64,000 bases of DNA from Bifidobacterium thermophilum DSM 20210 (GTDB lineage Bacteria; Actinomycetota; Actinomycetes; Actinomycetales; Bifidobacteriaceae). Positions within the stretch are counted from its first letter, which is position 1; every line of letters begins with the position of its first letter. Position numbers and translations under genes: made by a program. The notes beneath the pieces were generated by a model. That model made no database searches, had not been told where the DNA came from, and saw only the letters and a program-made list of their open reading frames with translations. Below, piece after piece: positions 45,143 through 54,000 of the stretch. The DNA lies in contig JDUB01000011.1 in the NCBI GenBank assembly GCA_000771265.1, positions 62,001-126,000 of the forward strand. Direction: 5' to 3'.

Positions 45143-46048
45143 TCACAGGAGGCCAGCGGCGCGCATGCCTTCGCGCGCGCGTTCGAACTCGGGTTCGCCC
45201 GGTCCGACATTCGGCAGACGCATCGTCGTGCAATCCAGCACGCCGCGAACCTTGAGCGCGGCTTTGGCCATGACCGCCTGGAATCCGGTGCCATTGAGCG
45301 ATTCGACCAGCGGGGAAAGCTGGACGGCGATCTTCTGTGCCGTATGGATATCACCTTGATCGAACGCATTGGCCAGATTGCGCATCGGACCGGCGGCCGC
45401 ATGGGCAATCACCGAAATGATGCCGACAGCGCCGACGGACAGGAACGGCAGGAACAGACCATCATCGCCGGAATACCAAGTCAAACCGGTCTCCAAACGC
45501 TTGCGCACCGCTCCAGCGATGTCGCCGGTCGCGTCCTTGACCGCCTTGACGTGATCCAGCTCAGCCATACGACGGTACGTTTCCAGCTGGATGTGCACGC
45601 CGGTGCGACCCGGGACATCATAGATGATGATCGGCTTGTCCGCCGATTCGTTGACCGCCTGATAGTGACGGAAAATGCCCTCTTGTGAAGGGCGAGAATA
45701 GTACGGCGCCACCACGAGCACAGCGTCACAGCCCGCCTCTTGCGTCTGCTCGACCATGCGTACGGTGTGCGCGGTGTCGTTCGAGCCGGCACCGGAGATG
45801 ATCGGAACATCAACCGCTTCCTTGACCGCGGTGACGAGGTCGACTTTCTCCTCCATGTGGGTGACCGGCGATTCGCCGGTTGTGCCGTTGACCACCAGAC
45901 CGTCGGCGCCATCCGCGACCAGCTGCTTGGCAAGCTTCTGGGCTGCTTCATAATCGATGGAACCGTCAGTTTTCATCGGCGTCACCATAGCGGGCAGAAT
46001 ACGCCCGAACGGGGCCGGATCAAGAAGATGCATGGTGGTGTCACTCAT
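45143..46048 (-). CDS. dapA: 4-hydroxy-tetrahydrodipicolinate synthase
   Basis: First enzyme of the lysine/diaminopimelate branch, condensing pyruvate with aspartate semialdehyde. 301 residues; VNGTTGESPV, YYSRPSQEGIFRHY, IIIYDVPGRTGV and the Schiff-base Lys in VKAVKDATGDI. Start 46048. A 42-base repeat array lies immediately upstream, between it and the AbiEi-like gene. Confidence 0.96.
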   Translation of the reverse strand: MSDTTMHLLDPAPFGRILPAMVTPMKTDGSIDYEAAQKLAKQLVADGADGLVVNGTTGESPVTHMEEKVDLVTAVKEAVDVPIISGAGSNDTAHTVRMVEQTQEAGCDAVLVVAPYYSRPSQEGIFRHYQAVNESADKPIIIYDVPGRTGVHIQLETYRRMAELDHVKAVKDATGDIAGAVRKRLETGLTWYSGDDGLFLPFLSVGAVGIISVIAHAAAGPMRNLANAFDQGDIHTAQKIAVQLSPLVESLNGTGFQAVMAKAALKVRGVLDCTTMRLPNVGPGEPEFERAREGMRAAGLL

Positions 46049-46088
46049 ACTTGGTAACCGTACCTCTGGGGTGGGACGCAGACCCCAT

Positions 46089-46390
46089 CGTCCTCAAGCC
46101 CCTCCGGAAGGTTCCCGCGTAACTGGTTTGTGAAGCCATACAAACTAGCTACGCCTACAAGCCGCCCCGCGTAACCAGTTTGAGACAACACACAAACTGG
46201 CTACGCCTACACACTGCTTAGCGTAACCAGTTTGGGAAGATACACAAACTGTCTACGCCTACGAGCCTCCCCGCGTAACTGGTTTGTGAAGCCATACAAA
46301 CTGACTACGCAAACAGACCCATCAGCGTCACCAGTTTGAGAAGATACACAAACTGGCTACGTCTACACCCCGCTTAGCGTAACCAGTTTG
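46089..46390. repeat. Array of 42-base palindromes, period 52
   Basis: Five complete units begin at 46141, 46193, 46245, 46297 and 46349, exactly 52 bases apart and 42 long; a sixth, degraded on its left arm, ends at 46130. Arms follow CAAACTGGCTACGC and GCGTAACCAGTTTG with matched changes such as AACTGGTTTG. The array separates dapA from the AbiEi-like gene. Confidence 0.93.
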
Positions 46391-46455
46391 GGAGAATACG
46401 CACGTGCGACACCGCGTGGCTCTGCTCGTGTGACAACTACAACAGTAAGTTGATG

Positions 46456-47424
46456 TCATCGAGCGAAGTAGCGCGGAATACCTGCTTCTTTCAGCTTCTT
46501 GACCAACGCATCACGCTCGACGACCTCATCATATGAAAATCGGACAATACGTGTGACACCGCACCTTTGTAGAGCAGCCTCGCGCATCCTCTCCTGCTGC
46601 ACCACTTCTCGGATACTTCGATGTTCCGTCATTATCGGATTCACGTATTTTTCAGTACCGTCAAACTCCCCGACGACGATCTGCCCATCAGAAAGCCGCC
46701 ACAAATAATCGACACGGTATCGGGCACCAGTGAGCTCATCGACGAATCCAGCCTGCAGCTCAGGTACGACAAAGCCCTCTTCGATCATCACCGCCCGACA
46801 ATACGACTCGCCTCCATTTTCGCTGGCAGCACTGGCATGACACACAACAGGTACGACATTCTCATACATCGTATCCCAACGACGGCAAGCCTCAAGTACA
46901 TTCGCACACGCCAGCCCCTGTCGTAACGCCGAATCGGCGACGGCAAGCGCCACCGGAAATTCATATTGGGACGCGCAGTTCAGAACTGTCGAAATTTTAT
47001 CAAGCACAGTGACGCCATCCACGACCTGTGTCTTCATCATTCCTTCAGGGATATATGTCCTTCTGACCTTGGCCATCGGACTGAAACTCTGCTGGAACGA
47101 ACTGACTATCGTCACAGTGCCATCATGCATCTTCCACGAGCCGTCCAGTCCATGGACAGCTGCCGCGACATTGCCACCGAAAATCCAAGTGGGATGCCAT
47201 GCTGCGAATGCCCGCGCGATATGCATGGTTCTTTCTTCAGGAGTCAAACCATTCCAATACGACACAGGAATATATAAACCTCGTGCAGGGCGCAGCAAAT
47301 CTGCGTCATCGCCAAGAGCACGACGACGAAGAGCCGCATTCTCGGACCTGATGGTCGAAAACGCACAACGACGTTGTTTCAGCGCCTCATTCATCAGCTG
47401 GATAACACGATGATGGTTTCTCAT
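46456..47424 (-). CDS. AbiEi-like/DUF559-like protein
   Basis: 322 residues. The N-terminal half (LLRPARGLYIPVSYWNGL, then HPTWIFGGNVAAAVHGL) resembles AbiEi-type antitoxin/regulator proteins of actinobacteria. The C-terminal part has a PD-(D/E)xK-like core: VDYLWRL, then GEFDGTEKY, as in DUF559/Vsr-type nuclease folds. No AbiEii-type partner is adjacent. The gene is more AT-rich than its neighbours and is framed by two 42-base repeat arrays, between dapA and dapB, which suggests insertion. Start 47424 chosen as the first Met with plausible context; the longer frame to 47526 lacks a ribosome site. Confidence 0.65.
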   Translation of the reverse strand: MRNHHRVIQLMNEALKQRRCAFSTIRSENAALRRRALGDDADLLRPARGLYIPVSYWNGLTPEERTMHIARAFAAWHPTWIFGGNVAAAVHGLDGSWKMHDGTVTIVSSFQQSFSPMAKVRRTYIPEGMMKTQVVDGVTVLDKISTVLNCASQYEFPVALAVADSALRQGLACANVLEACRRWDTMYENVVPVVCHASAASENGGESYCRAVMIEEGFVVPELQAGFVDELTGARYRVDYLWRLSDGQIVVGEFDGTEKYVNPIMTEHRSIREVVQQERMREAALQRCGVTRIVRFSYDEVVERDALVKKLKEAGIPRYFAR

Positions 47425-47579
47425 GCCCCAAGCATATTCAGAGCGAAAGGAACATAGAAAGCCAACAGAATGAATGTGGATAAAAGATGACGTGGGCAAC
47501 AGATGATGTGAATAACCGTTGTGCACTGGTTTTCTATGCGACTAGAACTATCAGAACGGCCACAGAGCATTTTCCAATA

Positions 47580-47725
47580 CAAACTGGCTACGCCAACAGA
47601 CCCACCAACGTAACCAGTTTGAGAAACCACACAAACCAGCTACGCCTACACCCCACTCAGCGTAACCAGTTTGGAAAGACACACAAACCAGCTACGCCTG
47701 CACCCCGCTCAGCGTAACCAGTTTG
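47580..47725. repeat. Array of three 42-base palindromes, period 52
   Basis: Units at 47580-47621, 47632-47673 and 47684-47725, each with arms near CAAACYRGCTACGC and GCGTAACCAGTTTG. Lies between the AbiEi-like gene and dapB, mirroring the array at 46089. Confidence 0.92.
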
Positions 47726-47761
47726 GGATGGAGCGGGGCAGGGTATGGACGGGAAGTGGGG

Positions 47762-48514
47762 TTAGAGGTTGAGGAAGTGGTCCAGGCCGACGGTGAGACC
47801 GGGGTAGTTACCGGACGCGATCTTGCGTACAGCGAGAAGGACGCCAGGCATGAAGGAAATGCGGTCGAAGCTGTCGGCGCGAATCGTCAGCTGTTCGCCG
47901 GCGTTGCCGAACAGGACCTCCTCATGTGCGTTGAGACCGCGAAGACGTACCGCATGCACGTGGATACCGTCAATCACCTGGCCGCGCGAGCCACCGTCGG
48001 TCTGTGTATTATCCGGGATAGCGCCAAGACCGGCATCCTTCCGTGCTTCGGCGATGGCGTGCGCAGTGTGGATCGCCGTGCCGGAAGGCGCATCTACCTT
48101 GTTCGGATGATGCAGTTCGATCACTTCAGCGGATTCGAAATAGGGCGCCGCGACCTTCGCGAAATAGTCCGCCAGCACCGCGGAAATCGCGAAATTCGGG
48201 GCGATGAACACGCTCTGGTTTTCGCGTGGCGCGCAGGCGAGCGCCTCGCGGACCCGGTCGAGTTTCGCGTCGGTCCAACCAGTCGTGCCGACAACCACGT
48301 TGACGCCTTGGGCGACGAGAGCGAGCACGTTGTCCAGCGAAACAGCAGGCACAGTGAATTCGACGACGACATCAGTGTTTTCAGGGGTGATCTGCGTAAG
48401 GTCGTCACCCGCGTCGAGCGCAAGCGCGAGGCTCGTGTCCTCCGCCCCGTTCACCGCTTTGACCACGTGCGACCCCATGCGTCCCTTGGCGCCGACGACG
48501 GAAACCTTGATCAT
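47762..48514 (-). CDS. dapB: 4-hydroxy-tetrahydrodipicolinate reductase
   Basis: Second lysine-branch enzyme, NAD(P)H-dependent. 250 residues; VVGAKGRMGSHVV for cofactor, VVGTTGWTDAKL, APNFAISAVL, and the catalytic ELHHPNKVDAPSGTA. Start 48514 with AGGAG five bases upstream. It would precede dapA on the same strand if the AbiEi-like gene and arrays were removed. Confidence 0.96.
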   Translation of the reverse strand: MIKVSVVGAKGRMGSHVVKAVNGAEDTSLALALDAGDDLTQITPENTDVVVEFTVPAVSLDNVLALVAQGVNVVVGTTGWTDAKLDRVREALACAPRENQSVFIAPNFAISAVLADYFAKVAAPYFESAEVIELHHPNKVDAPSGTAIHTAHAIAEARKDAGLGAIPDNTQTDGGSRGQVIDGIHVHAVRLRGLNAHEEVLFGNAGEQLTIRADSFDRISFMPGVLLAVRKIASGNYPGLTVGLDHFLNL

Positions 48515-48615
48515 GTTCGCTCCTTGCCTGATTCTGGGCGGCCCGTATATCATGCATCGCATCGGACCGCCCGGATATCATCAATACACCCTTACGGATA
48601 CTTACTCTTATGAAT

Positions 48616-50001
48616 TTAAAGAGACGCTTCGACGGCTTTGTCAGCCTTGTCGCCGCCCCGCCGCGACAACCGCCATCCGAGCAGCGCGATCGGTATGGCG
48701 CACGCGGTGGCAATCCACGGGATCATGAGCCCGGCATGCGGACCTGCATGATCGACGACCACGCCGGCGATGGTCGAGCCGAGCGACGTGCCGACGGTTC
48801 CGGCAGTGGTCACCCACGACAGGCCTTCGGTCAGTGAGCCTTCCGGCACGATGTCCTTGACAATAAGGTTGCCGGTCGCGAACAACGGCGACACGCACAG
48901 TCCTGCAAGGACTTCGAGCACACCGAGCACGATCAGATGATCCATGCTCAGGCGGAACATCACGTACCCACAGGTCAGCAGGCACAGGAACCCCACCATA
49001 TGCGACCAGTTCGAGCCTTTGAGCCTGCGTGTGCCGAAGATAATCGCGCCGATGCACGAGCCGAGGGCGAACATGGCGAGCTGCAATCCGAGGAACTGCT
49101 CGTTGCCGAGCGCCTTGTAGTCCGCGGTCATCGACACGTCGAAGGCGTTGAAGCTGATGTTGAACACGATGAATACCGCCAGCAGCGGGCCGATACCCGG
49201 ATAGGCGAGCACGCTGCGATTGCGGCGACGCGGGGTGCGCAAACCGCCGCTGTCGAGTGTGACGGCCGTGTCGGAGCCGGTTTCAGGCCCGCGACTGGCT
49301 GCACGCAGCACGTCGGCGTCGTCGGAGGGTGCGGGTTTGACCTCCACCACTTCGATAACGGGCGGTGCGGTGTTGCGCAACGAGAAGAACGCCGCTCCCC
49401 CGATTCCGGCCGCGAAAGTCGGTACGAACAGCTGGGAGACCGGGCTGACGGAGGTTGCGAGGAAAGCGGCGAGAATCGGCCCGAGAATGAACACGATTTC
49501 ATCGACTGCGGCTTCTAGGGCGTATGCGGTGTTCAGCAACGACGCGTCCGGATTGCCGCGCAACGCGTATGCCCAGCGCGTGCGCACGAGCGCGCCGATG
49601 GAAAACTGGCACAGCCCCATGAGTACGGCGAGGACGAACAGCACGGCAATCGGCACACGGGCCATCGCGGCGAACGCGAAGACGAGCATGCTGGCCACTT
49701 GCAAAGCGAGCACCGGGAATCCGACACGCCGCTGACCAAGCCGGTCGAACAAGCGCGCGTAGAACGGCGTGACCGCCGAAACGGCGAGGATATACACCGC
49801 GCTCATGGTTCCAGCGATGGTCCAGTTGTCGTACAGGTGGTTGAGCGCGAGCACGATGCCCAGGCTCATCATGGATATTGGCAGGCGCGCGATGGCGCCG
49901 GAGATGCAGAAGGCTTTCGCGCCCGGCAAACGGAACAGCCGCAGATACGGCGAACCGGCTTGCTGACCGGCCGTTGCGGCGCTTGACGGCGTCGTGGCCA
50001 A
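48616..50001 (-). CDS. MFS transporter
   Basis: 461 residues with about 12 membrane segments and the MFS loop FYARLFDRLGQRRVG between segments 2 and 3. A hydrophilic central loop (about 205-265; APSDDADVLRAASRGP) splits the two halves. Probably an efflux carrier. The start appears to be a TTG at 50001, directly after the TGA of the upstream GNAT gene, with GGGGTGAG upstream; no ATG is near. Confidence 0.85.
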   Translation of the reverse strand: MATTPSSAATAGQQAGSPYLRLFRLPGAKAFCISGAIARLPISMMSLGIVLALNHLYDNWTIAGTMSAVYILAVSAVTPFYARLFDRLGQRRVGFPVLALQVASMLVFAFAAMARVPIAVLFVLAVLMGLCQFSIGALVRTRWAYALRGNPDASLLNTAYALEAAVDEIVFILGPILAAFLATSVSPVSQLFVPTFAAGIGGAAFFSLRNTAPPVIEVVEVKPAPSDDADVLRAASRGPETGSDTAVTLDSGGLRTPRRRNRSVLAYPGIGPLLAVFIVFNISFNAFDVSMTADYKALGNEQFLGLQLAMFALGSCIGAIIFGTRRLKGSNWSHMVGFLCLLTCGYVMFRLSMDHLIVLGVLEVLAGLCVSPLFATGNLIVKDIVPEGSLTEGLSWVTTAGTVGTSLGSTIAGVVVDHAGPHAGLMIPWIATACAIPIALLGWRLSRRGGDKADKAVEASL

Positions 50002-50925
50002 TCACTCACCCCGTTTCGGTTGCTGCCCCGCGCCGGAATTGCCGCCGCGCCGACGATGCCGTACGGTCCGGGACGGTTCGCCGGAATAGATATACAGGTC
50101 GTTCATGCGCCCGTACATCTTCTCGACATGGTCTTCCGGATGGTCGGCGGCGATGCGTTTCGCGTTGCATACCAAGCCTTGATGGTCATAGAAGCCGACA
50201 TCGCAGCTGTTGTCCGTGTGCAGGAAGTAGCGTTTGACGCCTTGACGCTGGAAGTAGGCCATGAGGCGCCGCCACAGACCTCCGCCCACGCCATGGCCGC
50301 GGGCTTTGGGCGAGACGAGGAACAGCCGCAGTTCCGCTTGGGTGACTTTGCCGATCTGGCTGATGCGCTCGAGACGGTTTTCGGCGCGATGCCAGTACAG
50401 GGTCTCACGCAGGGCGACGGAACCGGTGTCGTCGGCGCGCAGCCGATCGTCGATGCCAGCGAGTGTTTCCTGCGCATGCGGATACAGCGGACGTTCACCA
50501 TCCACTTGGGCGAAAGTCAGACCGAGGACCTGGCCGTCGAGTTCAGCGACTTCCGCTCGGGTAGTGCCTTCGAGGTAATGCATGACAAATCGTTTCGATA
50601 CCATCTGTGACAGCGGGCGGCGCTCCGACAGCGGACGGAATCCCCATGTCTGGTCGTATTCGTCGATGATCGCGGGAAGGTCCGTTGCCGTCAGCGGCCG
50701 GTAAATGACGACGTTGCCGCCTGCGGTGGCGGCATCCGATGACGTCTCGGGCATGAGCGCGGCGGATACGGCAGGTTTGGCATGGCTTCGGGTCGTCTGC
50801 AACGGGACGACGGCCTGCTGCGAGCGCTGTATTGACACGCGGTTGCGGTTCTCGGTGTGGGCACCATCGGTATGGTTCCGGGATGATGCCTTGGCATGGT
50901 GGATATGGTCGCGGATCGCGCCCAT
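50002..50925 (-). CDS. GNAT-family acetyltransferase
   Basis: 307 residues: a disordered N-terminal 70 residues (rich in His, Ser, Thr), then a GNAT domain with LRLFLVSPKARGHGVGGGLWRRLMAYF and GFYDHQGLVC. Start 50925 with GAGGA five bases upstream. The adjacent MFS gene begins at its stop codon, so the two form an operon. Acceptor unknown. Confidence 0.82.
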   Translation of the reverse strand: MGAIRDHIHHAKASSRNHTDGAHTENRNRVSIQRSQQAVVPLQTTRSHAKPAVSAALMPETSSDAATAGGNVVIYRPLTATDLPAIIDEYDQTWGFRPLSERRPLSQMVSKRFVMHYLEGTTRAEVAELDGQVLGLTFAQVDGERPLYPHAQETLAGIDDRLRADDTGSVALRETLYWHRAENRLERISQIGKVTQAELRLFLVSPKARGHGVGGGLWRRLMAYFQRQGVKRYFLHTDNSCDVGFYDHQGLVCNAKRIAADHPEDHVEKMYGRMNDLYIYSGEPSRTVRHRRRGGNSGAGQQPKRGE

Positions 50926-51067
50926 GATGTTCCTCACTTTCGTTTCGACTCAGATCCGGCACGTGTGCCCGCCCACACATGCTGCTCGAGGGTCGCGGCC
51001 CCGCTGACATGACCGTCCACGGACGCGTTTTCCAGTCCGTGGACCGCCGCCCGCGCCCACGCGCAGG

Positions 51068-54000
51068 TCAGTCGTTGTCAGATTCTTCGGGGATTCCGGA
51101 GCTCAACTCGGCAAGGATATCCTGTTCTGTTTTCCCGCGCGCATGCAGCTCGCGGTCAGCCTCTTGGGACTCACTCAGATAGTACAGGGTGGCGTCGATG
51201 GAGTCCAACGGGATGTTCTCGACCCGCGAAAGCAGCAGCCGATACATGTCCAGCTGGGCGAGCTTCTCATCGATATCGCTTGGTTTGCGCGGTTTCCTAC
51301 CGGTTTTCCAGTCGACGACCGTGAACCGCTTGGTATCGTCCTGCGGATCGAGGCCACCATAGAAGACCGCGTCAAGCTTGCCGTGGACGATGATGTCATC
51401 CAGTTGCGGCAGTGAGATGACGATTTGGCGCTCAGCGGCTTGGGGACGACGTTTCGCCCACCGGGATGCGACCAATCGGCGTTCCCAAGTGACGAGCTTC
51501 CGTTCGAGCGCGGTGCCTTTCGCACTGGTACCTGCAGTTGCACTGGCGCCTGCTTTCGCGCTTATGCCGGCAGGGGAAGAGCCGGCAGGGGAAACACCGC
51601 TTCGAACAGCGTCCGCAGAGCCTTGAGCGACGTCTACAGAACCTTCAGGGTTTTCAGCCTTTGCAGCGGACAGCAGCTCGGCGCGAGCATTGAGATCGCT
51701 GATCATCGCCTCACGCGTGGTCGCGGCGGATACCGGAACGGCGGCGTCGTTCATCTGTCCGTCGATGCCGGAAGCATCGGTGTCTTCGATGATTCCGCTG
51801 TCGTCGTAGGCGTTCACGAACTGTTCGGCCCAAGCATGGAACAGGGTTCCTGCCTCGGCGCTCGGCGATGCGATACGCGGAATCGGCCGGATTATACCGC
51901 GCCAATACTGTTGTAACTTGCGGTTGTCGGTCTGGCCGGCCTGCGTCTGCAGGGAAGTGACCGAGCGACGGCTGTTCGCCATCAGACGCATGGCGGTCTG
52001 CTTCACTTGGTCGTCAAGATCGTCGGGGGCGGTGGAGAGTTGGTATTCCTGCGGTTGCAAATCCATATCGTTTAGCAGGGCGCGCGTCCTGCGCGACAGC
52101 ACGTCGGTTTCGTTGATATCCCATGACTCGGTTCGCCCGTTCGCTTGGGAGGCGTCACTCGGCTTGGATTCCGGCGATTCCGTGGATTGCGGGGATTGCG
52201 GCAAACCTGCAGATACCCGCGATTCCCCGGATTCCCCGGACACCGCGGATTTCGCAGATTTCTCAGACTTTACCGATTTGCCAGATTCCACAGACTTCGC
52301 GGATTCCGCCGATGTCATCCATTCGAGCGTCTCTTGTGCGGATTCGTCGAGTTTTCTACGAATTTCCTCGCTCAAGTCCGCCGGCCACGCCAAGCTGGTT
52401 TTTTCGTGGATCAGCTCCACAGGAGTCGTCCACGCCTGTCCTACGACCGCGTCCTCGAAGTCCTGCGCGTCATCACCGACGAAGAAACCATCCGGCAGCG
52501 GTTGACCAACGGATGTGAGCGTATGCGGATGCCCGTCCTTCGAGTCTGCGTCCTGGTCGGCTTCGAGTTCGCGCCGATCCGCCCATGAGGGCAGCGCCGC
52601 CGGTTCCAGTCCTTCCGTCTTCGCGTAATGTATCATGGAATCGTACATTTCCTGCCAGAAGACGGACCTTGTGTTGCTCTTGCTGTCTTCGGACCACATG
52701 TCGATGCTGCTCGACTGGGTTGCGGTGACGAAGACCTCGTGCTTGGCGCGGGTGACGGCGACGTATGCCAATCGCCGTTCGTCTTCATGCAGGCGCCGAC
52801 CGTATTCTTCGCGCTGGGTGAGGAACAGCTTGTTCTTATCGATGGAGTCCATGCCGTCAATCGGCAGATTGCGGCCTGTTCCGTATTCCTCGTCCGCCAG
52901 GGTGAGCGTGTCTTCGAATTCGCTGAAGGCTTCGGTCGGATCAGCACCCTGGACGGCGTCATGCGGGAAGCGCGGCAGAATATCCGCATCGGCGCGAACC
53001 GATGCGGGCACCATATCGGCACAGGTCAGCCATGTGTTGGCTTTTTCCGTGTATTCCGGAGGCTCCCACTCCCCTGCGGCATTCGTTGAACTGACGGTCT
53101 TGGCGTCGTCGGCGGGTTTGACGCTGAGAGAGTCGCCCTGGTTGCTGGGGAAGGTCTTGTCGTTGACGTCGACGACGGCGACGGCATCCCATTGCAAGCC
53201 CTTGGCCTGATGGATTGTCATGAGCACGACATCGACTGGCTCCGTATGCGCGGCAGCGGTCGGGTCGTCCACGGTTTTCAGCGAATCAATCCAACTGATG
53301 AAGCCTCGCAGCGTCGCCTGACCGGCTTGCACGATTTCCTGGGTGTAGGTGCCGACCAGTTCGATGATGGATTCGACCGGCGCATGCGCAAGAGTCGGAT
53401 TGACCGACTGCCGGGAATCGGCGAACGCCTGGGCGAGCACGGTATCGACATCCAGATCCAAAGCGCGGATTGCGGCGCGAACCACATGCTCCAACGGCAA
53501 GCCCATGGCCTGCCGCACCTCGCGCAGGATGCCGCCGGCACGCACTACGGCATCTACCGCGGTCTCGTCCAGCTTGCAACCGGCAAGATCGGCGGGTTCA
53601 TGAGTGTCTGCGACCACATCGGACAGGTAGACCATATGCGGCAGTTGCCCTCGATGTTCTCGCACGACTTCGGCCCGCTGTCGGGCCGTTTCCTTGCCTG
53701 TGGCGTAACCGGCTTGGACAAGCGCCTGATACCGCCGCTCGGTGTCTCGCTGATCGGCACACCCGGCAAGCGCGGTCAGCTGTCTGGCTTCCATGTGGAA
53801 TCGAGGGGTCGCCAGCAGACGCATCAGCGATTGCGAGTCGGTGGGATCCGCGGCGACACGCAGCAAGGCGAGAACATCGCGTACGTCCGCACGCTCAAGC
53901 AGGGCGGAGTATCCGACGGTCTGTACGCTCAAACCTTTGGCGCGCAATGCCTGCTCGTAGTACGGCATCTGCCGTTTGCTACGGAATAGTACTGCGACAT

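Noticed and set aside
46089..46390. CRISPR array
   Set aside because: Ten-base gaps between 42-base units are too short for spacers; the units are hairpins.
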